From NCBI GenBank assembly GCA_017963875.1, contig JAGCTA010000266.1, positions 1-5,097 on the forward strand: a stretch of 5,097 nucleotides of DNA. Direction: 5' to 3'. Within the stretch, counting starts at the first letter, position 1, and each line of letters begins with the position of its first letter. The notes below the pieces were generated by a model. The model was not told where the DNA came from and did no database searches. It was given only the letters and a program-made list of their open reading frames with translations. Source of the DNA: Victivallales bacterium (GTDB taxonomy: Bacteria; Verrucomicrobiota; Lentisphaeria; Oligosphaerales; Oligosphaeraceae). Both the position numbers and the translations under genes were made by a program. Positions 1 to 5,097 of the stretch are shown here, piece after piece.

Positions 1-383
1 ATCATCACAATGATGGGCAATGACAGCGCAAGTGCTTTCTTCAGAACGAAGTATGTCTGTGGCATAGGCCCTTCCTGCGCATCGACAAGGAGCAGGGCGC
101 CATCCGCCATTTTCAGGACGCGCTCGACCTGACCGCCGAAGTCCGCATGTCCAGGAGTGTCAATAATATTTATAGTATAGTCTTTGTATTTAAACGAGCC
201 GTTTTTGGAAGTAATGGTGATGCCGCGTTCCCTTTCCAGGTCGTTGGAGTCCATGAGCCGTTCATCGACATGCTGGTTTTCCCGAAAACCTCCAGAGAAT
301 TTGAATAGTTGATCGACAATGGTGGTTTTGCCATGGTCAACGTGGGCGATGATTGCGATGTTGCGAATCTTATCTTGTTGCAT
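1..383 (-). CDS. typA: Translational GTPase TypA/BipA, N-terminal part (runs off left edge)
   Basis: This is the first 127 codons of TypA/BipA, a ribosome-binding translational GTPase of the EF-G/LepA class involved in stress and cold adaptation and in ribosome assembly. The sequence shows the GTP-binding motifs in order: G1/P-loop AHVDHGKT at residues 13-20, switch I/G2 RGITI at 53-57, and G3 DTPGH at 75-79. TypA-type signatures flank them: [11 protein letters not shown] at 44-54 and [11 protein letters not shown] at 79-89, then [10 protein letters not shown] near 101-110. These distinguish it from EF-G, EF-Tu and LepA. The NKxD (G4) motif and all later domains lie beyond the window, so this is an edge cut and not a truncation. 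The ATG at 383 gives the expected [20 protein letters not shown] start. No clear Shine-Dalgarno precedes it. A 159-bp spacer separates it from the flavoprotein gene upstream, so it may have its own promoter. Confidence 0.96.
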   Translation of the reverse strand, partial: MQQDKIRNIAIIAHVDHGKTTIVDQLFKFSGGFRENQHVDERLMDSNDLERERGITITSKNGSFKYKDYTINIIDTPGHADFGGQVERVLKMADGALLLVDAQEGPMPQTYFVLKKALALSLPIIVM

Positions 384-542
384 AGTTTAATTTGACGAAA
401 ATATTTGTCAGTTATGAACCTGAAGCCGCAAAATGTTCCTTATACCTGAATCCTTATTGATGCAAGTTACATTAATGTACATTCTTGTCATGTTTTGTAC
501 AATATGAAACGTTGATAAAAAATGATGAAAAGCAAAAAAACA
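384..542 (-). promoter_or_regulatory. Spacer upstream of typA with weak candidate promoter
   Basis: This 159-bp A/T-rich gap lies between the flavoprotein stop and the typA start and has no open frame of note. Reading the minus strand, TTGTAC (502-497) and TACATT (479-474) are separated by 17 bp, matching the sigma70 hexamers at 3 of 6 and 4 of 6 positions. A second candidate is TATAAG lying 15 bp after TTGCAT, closer to typA. Both are weak, and the true start site cannot be decided from sequence. The first candidate lies inside the palindromes described separately, which would suit a repressor site. Confidence 0.3.
468..502. promoter_or_regulatory. Palindromic operator-like cluster (two TGTACA cores 20 bp apart)
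   Basis: Three perfect palindromes sit within 35 bp: TACATTAATGTA (468-479), the overlapping AATGTACATT (474-483), and TTGTACAA (495-502). The two TGTACA cores start at 476 and 496, exactly 20 bp apart, about two helical turns, so a dimeric regulator could bind both on one face of the DNA. They overlap the candidate promoter for typA. No regulator gene is in the window, and the spacer is A/T-rich, which makes short palindromes commoner by chance. Confidence 0.3.
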
Positions 543-2546
543 TTAGAAAATTCTGTGATTATTCCAGTCATTCCATGTCGTTTCAAACCATGACGTGTCT
601 TCGGGGATTGGTCTGACGGGTGTTTCAATGAATTCGAAGTCACAGAGAGTTCCTTCTTTTTTTCGAACTTCAAAAATGACATTTCGGAGAGCCATGTTTT
701 CTGGTTTATGCGGGAGTTCGCATCCGTTTTTGGATTTGACCGCAAGTGGGCCATCGGAATCTAGAATCATATAGGCTCCACGGGAGCCGCCACCATGGCG
801 GATGTAGTCCTGAATGGCCTTGAGAAAGGCGATGGAGGACAGGGCGAGATACTTGTTTTCAAATGCCAACGTCAGTTCGCGGGGCGAATTGCATTTGATG
901 GCATTTGAACAGATTGTCTTGTAGAGTTCGACGGCTTCCTCCAATGCTCGGTCAATGTCGGGAGGGTTTCTTAGGAATGCGGCATTGTCTGACATTCGCT
1001 TTTGGATATCCTTGCGAACAAAGGAATTGGCAAGATCGTCCGAACTGTCCAGGCAGGCGCAGGCAAATTTGGCGACACCTTCCAATTGTGCGGCTGTTGT
1101 CTTTTGAAATGCCTCGACACTGCGTGGCGGCTGATGGTAGATGTGCGCAATACGCTGTGCAGCACGCGTGGCTCCGACCTGGGAGGAATTCAACGCTGAC
1201 CCGCCAGGGCGAACTCCATGGGTTCCGCAGACTTCGCCGATGGGGAACAGATGGCGGACATTGCTTTCCCACCAGATGTCGCAAGTCATGCCGCCATTGC
1301 AATGCTGTGCGCAGACTGCTGTTTCAAGTGGCTGCCGCAGGTCGATGCCATGTTCGGCGAACAGGTCGATGCTTTGCTGATTCATGTGCTGGAGACGCTC
1401 AAATGGCGTTTGCTGAACGGCTCCAGACTTGAGAAGATAGTCTCGTGCTTCGTCATGAAGTCCATTGATGGAGAAAGGCGCCATGTCTGGCGCGGGAGTC
1501 GGATTATGCATGAAATCCATGAAGACACGACGGCCTGCGGCGGTTTCATGATGAACGGCGATATCGATGAGCGACGAACCGCCGTTTTGTGTTCTTTGCG
1601 CATGGAATGGCCACTGATAGCCTTTGAGGAAAATATCCGTCGCCATGTCTGACATTGAGTCAAAATAGTCATGGAGGAAGAAACGCTTATCGGAGATACC
1701 GTCTGCAGCGGTTGAATAGTAGTCTGGGATGACCTGCTGATACGTTCCTGAGAGATTCCATCGGAATGCCGTTGCGGCGAGGCCGAACTGTAGTTCCGTG
1801 AGATTGTTTGCCCTTGCCCCGATATCCAGTGCCAGTCCATGCGAGCCGAGTTGTCCATGGGGCCAGACGGAGACTTCATACATCTCGCCTGGACCGCCCG
1901 TGGCAAGAACGACATTGCTTGCATTGAACACCGTGATTCCGAAATTGGGCTGATAGGACTCTTTTCGCTTGATGCAGACTGCCCCGCAGACATCGTTCCC
2001 GTCAACGAGCAGCATGACGGCTTCATGGCTGTCAAAAATGGCAGTGGAGGTTTTTCTGACTTGTTCAAGAAGACGCTCAAACATGAATTTCGAGGTCTTG
2101 GGACCTGCGGATGTGGCGCGTTGCCTCGGGTCGTGGTCGGTTTTGTATCCCACGTATGCGCCAAAGGAGTTGTGCGGGAAGGGCACGCCGATTTTGCAGA
2201 GGTCGAAAAAAGAGGGCAGGGAGCCAAGTGCCTCGATATAGGCGATGTCGCCGTGCATCATGCCGCCTTGAAAAAGAGAGCGTGCGAAATCGACTGGACT
2301 GTCTGGTTCTGATCCAAAGACTCCCATTTTGTAGTAGGTCTGTTTGTCGGAGCCAGAGTTGTTGCTTGTCCCATTGCCAAGGCGGTCAACGACAATGGCG
2401 ACGTCATGGACTCCGTATGCGTCAAGCATTTGCGCACATTTCAAGCCAGCGGCCCCTGCGCCGATGATCAGCGTATTGACCGTGTGGAGCGTGCAGTTGA
2501 TTGAGCCCCGTCGCGGAAACTGTATTGGTATGGATGTGCTGAACAT
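543..2546 (-). CDS. FAD-binding flavoprotein, fumarate reductase/succinate dehydrogenase-like (orphan)
   Basis: This 667-residue protein belongs to the FAD_binding_2 class. A Rossmann dinucleotide motif IIGAGAAG is at residues 27-34, followed by SGSDKQTYYK (64-73), and the second FAD contact ATGGPG is at 215-220. The C-terminal FAD and active-site region has QHCNGG (414-419), FPIGE (434-438) and GTHGVRPGGSALN (441-453). These correspond to the HYTMGG and HGANRLG segments of FrdA/SdhA, so H415 and R446 are the likely substrate-site residues. The N-terminal region lacks the histidine used for covalent FAD attachment in FrdA/SdhA, so FAD is probably non-covalent. Residues 470-667 form a helical, then Trp-rich tail with no Fe-S cysteine pattern. 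No iron-sulfur or membrane-anchor partner is nearby, and substrate and electron donor are unknown. The ATG at 2546 was chosen because the 91 in-frame codons upstream lie inside tolB and encode an implausible Arg/His-rich stretch. It starts 8 nt after the tolB stop, which suggests co-transcription. It is probably cytoplasmic. Confidence 0.88.
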   Translation of the reverse strand: MFSTSIPIQFPRRGSINCTLHTVNTLIIGAGAAGLKCAQMLDAYGVHDVAIVVDRLGNGTSNNSGSDKQTYYKMGVFGSEPDSPVDFARSLFQGGMMHGDIAYIEALGSLPSFFDLCKIGVPFPHNSFGAYVGYKTDHDPRQRATSAGPKTSKFMFERLLEQVRKTSTAIFDSHEAVMLLVDGNDVCGAVCIKRKESYQPNFGITVFNASNVVLATGGPGEMYEVSVWPHGQLGSHGLALDIGARANNLTELQFGLAATAFRWNLSGTYQQVIPDYYSTAADGISDKRFFLHDYFDSMSDMATDIFLKGYQWPFHAQRTQNGGSSLIDIAVHHETAAGRRVFMDFMHNPTPAPDMAPFSINGLHDEARDYLLKSGAVQQTPFERLQHMNQQSIDLFAEHGIDLRQPLETAVCAQHCNGGMTCDIWWESNVRHLFPIGEVCGTHGVRPGGSALNSSQVGATRAAQRIAHIYHQPPRSVEAFQKTTAAQLEGVAKFACACLDSSDDLANSFVRKDIQKRMSDNAAFLRNPPDIDRALEEAVELYKTICSNAIKCNSPRELTLAFENKYLALSSIAFLKAIQDYIRHGGGSRGAYMILDSDGPLAVKSKNGCELPHKPENMALRNVIFEVRKKEGTLCDFEFIETPVRPIPEDTSWFETTWNDWNNHRIF

Positions 2547-2554
2547 GGGCGGTC

Positions 2555-3745
2555 TCAACGTGCGGGCTGCCAGGCGGGGAGAGAAAGGACGGCGCCTTCC
2601 GTGATGGGGCGGAAGGAACCGCGCAACGTATCGACGATGACAATGTCCCGCATGTTTTTCTGAGCGCGCGTGCAGATGACATGGCGTCCGTCTGGTGCCC
2701 AGGATGGTGCTTCCCAATCGCCGTCCGCGGCTGTGACAATCTGCGGCTTGCTGTTTGGCGAATTCATGTCGAGGATTGCAATGACGTATTTTCCGAAACT
2801 GCCGCGCGTGGCGAAGCACAGTTGGTTGTTTCTTCGATCCCAGTCAGGCGAAACTGCCTCTCCTCCACCTATTTGAAGGCGTTTGGCAGGCGCTGAACCA
2901 TCTGCGGGAATAATGTAAAGGCGCGGAGCGCCGATGCCTGTGGCATCTGAGACAAAGCATATCGTCTTTCCGTCTGGGGACCAGCAGGGCGATGATTCGA
3001 CGGAGTTGTCGCGCGTCAATCTGCGTTCTTGTTTTGTTGCCAGGTCGATGACATAGAGGTCCACAAACTTGTCACGGGAGAGCGTGAGCGCGACATGGCG
3101 TCCGTCAGGGGAGAGGGCCGCGGATGAATTGAGACCACGTGTCTTGGAGATGACTCGCTGGCGGCGCTTTTCAAAGTCCATAAGGACAATCGCCAGGGCA
3201 TTGTTCTGGGCTAGCGTGTAAACGAGGGCGTTTGAATGTCCCCAGGAAGGCTCGGTCGAAATGGATTTATTGAATGTAAGCCGTTCCTGTCCAGAACCAT
3301 CGAGATAGCAGGCGTAGAGTTCCTTGATGTTGTTCGGGCTGTGCCTGACGAAGACGATTTTTCTGGAGCAGAATGCGGGAAAGCCGAAAAGTGTGTTGAG
3401 AATTGCGTCGGTGCCTTTCAGTATGGCGAGATTGCTGTCGTTTGCGTCTGCGTTGACATTGTAGTCTTTTCCGTTGATGGAGAGTGAAGCGGCGAAAAAG
3501 GTTGAATCCTGCATAACATCGACTTTTGCGCTGACTTTGATGGCCGCCTGGTTTGCCTGTGAGGAGGGGAGGACTTTGAACCAGCCGCAGCGTATGAACA
3601 TTTCCTCCAGTTTTCTGTGGAATTCAGGCGCGCCTTCAAAAGAAGTGACGCATATTGTCGGGTTGTCGAAGGACTGTTTTCTGATAGTTGTGGTCTGAGT
3701 ACGTGGTTGGGCGATGCAGAATGTGATGGTTGCTAATCTTTTCAT
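2555..3745 (-). CDS. tolB: TolB-like beta-propeller protein
   Basis: This 396-residue protein has the TolB architecture: a small alpha/beta N-terminal domain (about residues 28-130) followed by a C-terminal beta-propeller of PD40/WD40-like repeats. Propeller signatures are STEPSWG (163-169), LSPDGRHVAL (211-220), WSPDGKTICF (255-264), SPDWDRRNNQLCF (299-311) and WAPDGRHVIC (349-358). QERLTFNKSISTEPSWG is very TolB-like. TolB is the periplasmic partner of Pal in the Tol-Pal envelope system. The ATG at 3745 gives MKRLATITFCIAQP, a basic start and a hydrophobic stretch of about nine residues with a possible cut after CIA. This is short for a Sec signal. An AAAGG lies about 13 nt upstream. The alternative ATG at 3775 overlaps the previous stop by 8 nt and adds MFNHKGTSTP, which fits an exported protein less well. 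No tolQ, tolR, tolA or pal is in the window. The family is clear, but a true Tol-Pal role is inferred. Confidence 0.85.
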   Translation of the reverse strand: MKRLATITFCIAQPRTQTTTIRKQSFDNPTICVTSFEGAPEFHRKLEEMFIRCGWFKVLPSSQANQAAIKVSAKVDVMQDSTFFAASLSINGKDYNVNADANDSNLAILKGTDAILNTLFGFPAFCSRKIVFVRHSPNNIKELYACYLDGSGQERLTFNKSISTEPSWGHSNALVYTLAQNNALAIVLMDFEKRRQRVISKTRGLNSSAALSPDGRHVALTLSRDKFVDLYVIDLATKQERRLTRDNSVESSPCWSPDGKTICFVSDATGIGAPRLYIIPADGSAPAKRLQIGGGEAVSPDWDRRNNQLCFATRGSFGKYVIAILDMNSPNSKPQIVTAADGDWEAPSWAPDGRHVICTRAQKNMRDIVIVDTLRGSFRPITEGAVLSLPAWQPAR

Positions 3746-3767
3746 GGGTGTTGATGTGCCTTTATGG

Positions 3768-4754
3768 TTAAACATGTTGTGTTTTGCGTATGTTGCCTTT
3801 TCGTGTGTCCAGAAATGCCCTGAGCCGTTGCTGTAATGCGGAAAGGCGTGGTTCTTGGGCAGAACTGACTGTCTGCTGTCGAACAGTCTCCGATTTCATA
3901 TCGTGCTGGTCCTTGGCAGGTGTGACGGATGTATCAGATGGAATAATGACTGGGATGATTTCATTGAGGATTTGCCAATGGCTGTTCGTGTCGAGAGCAA
4001 ATGCTTCTTCATCCCCAGACTGCTTTGCAAGTATAATGGCTGCAACATGCTGCAACGCAATGGTGTCGGCAGCACAGTAGCGAATGAGTTTTGCACGTGC
4101 TGACGCGTCTTTCATATACTCCCAGCGGTTCCAGAGGGCGATGGCTTCACTGCCGTCGGTTCCCACAAGGTCATTGGGACGTTTCAGGTTCAATTGATGT
4201 TCAATGGGCTTTAGCCCGCCCGTCAGGTCGCAGTTTCGGCAAATCCAACGCATGTCAATATGTGGGACTGGGATGTCAGGAAGGTTGAAATACCTTCGGA
4301 TGACAGGCAGGTCGAATGTCGAGCCGTTGAATGTGACCATGAGAGGGATTGAGAGCAGGTAATCGGGGAATTCTTCCAGATTTTCGCCATTGACGAAAGC
4401 ATGGAGTTCACGGCCATTCCAGCAGGAAATGACTGTGATTTGCGCATCCAATTCCAAACCAGATGTTTCTATGTCCAGATAAGTGCATTGATCCCAGAAG
4501 TCATGAAGGAGCCGCCAGCGGTTGGCATTGTCTAGGCGTTCAATGAAAAATACCAGATTGTTGTCCTGAAGGGCAACGATGTTGGCTCTTGCTTCTTCTG
4601 TCAACTGTTTTATAAATGCTTTGGAAAACGGGAGTTGAAGCGATTCAATATCCAACAAGTCCTGCCATTCACGGACACCACAGTCTGCTAGTGCATCAGC
4701 CCGTGAAGGGCCGATGCCTTGAAAATGCAGAAATGACTGTGTGAGTGCATGCAT
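3768..4754 (-). CDS. YprB/RNase_H_2-type DEDDy 3'-5' exonuclease-like protein
   Basis: This 328-residue protein has an N-terminal helix-hairpin-helix-like segment (FQGIGPSRADALADCGV, 11-27) and a ribonuclease H-like exonuclease domain (about 90-245). The DEDDy catalytic set is complete: Exo I YLDIETSG with D94 and E96, Exo II TFNGSTFD with D148, and Exo III RYCAAD with Y226 and D230. DLTGGLKPIEHQL (176-188) and the IALW motif near 205-208 are typical of the family often annotated as ribonuclease H-like or YprB. By homology it should be a two-metal nuclease acting on DNA or RNA ends in the cytoplasm; the substrate is unknown. Residues 260-328 are polar and probably disordered. The ATG at 4754 is the only sensible start, since the next Met is residue 139, though no Shine-Dalgarno precedes it. 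It is first in a likely operon with the TolB-like and flavoprotein genes; its stop lies 22 nt before the chosen tolB start. Confidence 0.9.
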   Translation of the reverse strand: MHALTQSFLHFQGIGPSRADALADCGVREWQDLLDIESLQLPFSKAFIKQLTEEARANIVALQDNNLVFFIERLDNANRWRLLHDFWDQCTYLDIETSGLELDAQITVISCWNGRELHAFVNGENLEEFPDYLLSIPLMVTFNGSTFDLPVIRRYFNLPDIPVPHIDMRWICRNCDLTGGLKPIEHQLNLKRPNDLVGTDGSEAIALWNRWEYMKDASARAKLIRYCAADTIALQHVAAIILAKQSGDEEAFALDTNSHWQILNEIIPVIIPSDTSVTPAKDQHDMKSETVRQQTVSSAQEPRLSALQQRLRAFLDTRKGNIRKTQHV

Positions 4755-4870
4755 GGCGTGAAAACGTAAACAGGGAAAAGGAATGGTGTTGAGGCAGTCC
4801 TGGCTGACTTAGGAAAAGGAGAAAAAGTCCATTGCTAAATCACTTCAGACATTGCCATAACATAATGTCC

Positions 4871-4905
4871 AAACGGAAAAAGGAAACTGTTTTTCCCCGT
4901 TTTTT
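4871..4905 (+). terminator. Terminator-like A/T-rich hairpin
   Basis: AAACGG (4871-4876) pairs with CCGTTT (4897-4902), and AAAAA (4877-4881) pairs with TTTTT (4890-4894), with a CC bulge on the 3' side and an 8-nt loop. A few more T residues follow to 4905. The shape fits a weak intrinsic terminator read on the plus strand, but there is no plus-strand gene for it to serve and the stem has few G-C pairs. Read on the minus strand it lacks a trailing T run. Confidence 0.25.
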
Positions 4906-4912
4906 CAAGTCG

Positions 4913-5023
4913 GTTAAACAAGTCAGGTGTTCATCGGGTCTGAAACCTGATGCGCCAGAACCCGTCAACTGTCCTTCTCGTTGGCGGAGTAGTTCAGACG
5001 GGAAGGAGATTTAACGAACACCT
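4913..5023. ncRNA. Possible structured RNA or leader element with nested inverted repeats
   Basis: Complementary pairs inside this 111-bp stretch are AGGTGTTC (4925-4932) with GAACACCT (5016-5023), GTCTGAA (4938-4944) with TTCAGAC (4993-4999), and CGCCA (4953-4957) with TGGCG (4982-4986). These three are nested and could form one elongated fold. GTTAAA (4913-4918) with TTTAAC (5010-5015) would cross the first as a pseudoknot. The fold competes with the local hairpin at 4923-4950, so two alternative states are possible. Strand is undetermined. I do not recognise a known riboswitch or ncRNA family, and some of these matches could arise by chance. Confidence 0.25.
4923..4950. repeat. Bulged 10-bp inverted repeat (hairpin)
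   Basis: TCAGGT (4923-4928) pairs with ACCTGA (4945-4950). After a single bulged G4929, TTCA (4930-4933) pairs with TGAA (4941-4944), leaving the 7-nt loop TCGGGTC. That gives ten Watson-Crick pairs with one bulge. It has no T run on either side, so it is not an intrinsic terminator. It lies in the presumed leader of the exonuclease operon and could be a structured RNA element or a protein-binding inverted repeat. Confidence 0.5.
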
Positions 5024-5042
5024 TAAATTGTCATTCTTCCAC

Positions 5043-5097
5043 TTATGCTAGCATTCCCTTGTCCCTGTTCTCGAAAATCTTCTCGCTGGTGCTTTCC
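5043..5097 (-). CDS. Possible 3' end of an upstream minus-strand gene (edge fragment)
   Basis: From the right edge, one minus-strand frame reads ESTSEKIFENRDKGMLA and then stops with TAA at 5045-5043. The composition is protein-like and the direction agrees with the other genes, so it could be the C-terminus of the preceding gene. Only 17 residues are visible. Another minus frame is also open for a similar length, so the call is weak and no family can be named. Confidence 0.2.
   Translation of the reverse strand, partial: ESTSEKIFENRDKGMLA

Larger units (their letters stand above)
4755..5042. other. Non-coding stretch upstream of the exonuclease gene
   Basis: No convincing gene occurs in these 288 bases. 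The near part (4755-4870) is purine-rich on the plus strand and carries a 9-bp direct repeat GGAAAAGGA at 4774-4782 and 4812-4820, so the minus-strand leader would be pyrimidine-rich. A promoter for the exonuclease operon is expected here, but I find no pair of good sigma70 hexamers on the minus strand. The far part (4871-5023) is dense in inverted repeats, listed separately. A plus-strand open frame at 4832-5014 passes through these repeats; it has no ribosome site and no recognisable product, so I do not call it. Confidence 0.6.

Noticed and set aside
520..542. T-rich run just after the flavoprotein stop as an intrinsic terminator
   Set aside because: On the minus strand a seven-T run follows the stop, but there is no G/C stem before it, so no terminator can be supported.
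905..1432. Plus-strand open frame of 175 codons
   Set aside because: It is antisense to the well-supported flavoprotein gene, with Cys/Arg-rich composition typical of a shadow frame.
1382..2227. Minus-strand open frame of 281 codons overlapping the flavoprotein
   Set aside because: It is a same-strand shadow in another frame, Ser/Pro-rich, with no recognisable domain; the FAD protein frame explains the conservation.
1839..2312. Plus-strand open frame of 157 codons
   Set aside because: It is antisense to the conserved flavoprotein region, with no ribosome site or family signature.
2547..2819. In-frame 91-codon N-terminal extension of the flavoprotein
   Set aside because: It lies wholly inside the tolB coding region in another frame, is Arg/His/Pro-rich with no family resemblance, and the FAD-binding motif begins at the normal distance from the ATG at 2546.
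4938..5008. Resemblance to the TPP riboswitch core (GAAACCTGATG, later CGGGAAGG)
   Set aside because: The conserved CTGAGA and the CTGG-TAAT-CCAG helix are missing, the inner loop is too long, and no thiamin gene follows on the plus strand.
4832..5014. Plus-strand open frame of 60 codons in the intergenic region
   Set aside because: There is no ribosome binding site, no recognisable product, and it runs through the hairpin-rich sequence; it is opposite in direction to every supported gene.
5028..5049. TTGTCA and TATGCT on the plus strand as a promoter
   Set aside because: The spacing is only 10 bp, far from the 16-18 bp needed for a sigma70 promoter.

Overview
The window is a bacterial chromosomal segment. 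All recognisable genes are on the minus strand, so transcription runs from high to low coordinates. Composition is near balanced and codon use looks uniform across the genes. I see no insertion sequence, CRISPR array, rRNA or tRNA. The taxon cannot be read off directly. A stand-alone TolB-type protein suggests a Gram-negative (diderm) cell. The large orphan flavoprotein and the exonuclease are of types I associate with anaerobic or gut bacteria, and a PVC-group (Lentisphaerae/Verrucomicrobia-like) origin is a guess. Clear Shine-Dalgarno sequences are lacking before most starts.

Layout in transcription order, right to left. Positions 5097-5043 may hold the last codons of an upstream gene (weak). 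Positions 4755-5042 hold no convincing gene but are rich in inverted repeats: a 10-bp bulged hairpin at 4923-4950, longer-range complementary segments between 4913 and 5023, and an A/T-rich terminator-like hairpin at 4871-4905. Positions 4754-3768 encode a DEDDy exonuclease of the YprB/RNase_H_2 type with an N-terminal helix-hairpin-helix-like segment. Positions 3745-2555 encode a TolB-like beta-propeller protein with only a marginal export signal. Positions 2546-543 encode a 667-residue FAD-binding protein related to fumarate reductase/succinate dehydrogenase flavoprotein subunits. A 159-bp spacer (384-542) with palindromic operator-like sequences and a weak candidate promoter follows. Positions 383-1 encode the N-terminal 127 residues of the translational GTPase TypA/BipA, which runs off the left edge.

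The exonuclease, TolB-like and flavoprotein genes are packed tightly (about 22 and 8 nt apart) and are probably one operon, although their predicted roles (nucleic-acid processing, periplasmic or envelope function, redox) do not form an obvious pathway. typA may be transcribed from its own promoter in the spacer or by read-through. I do not see a clear novel multi-gene system here. The items most worth a second look are the structured intergenic region upstream of the exonuclease gene, the double TGTACA palindrome upstream of typA, and the orphan TolB and orphan flavoprotein pairing.
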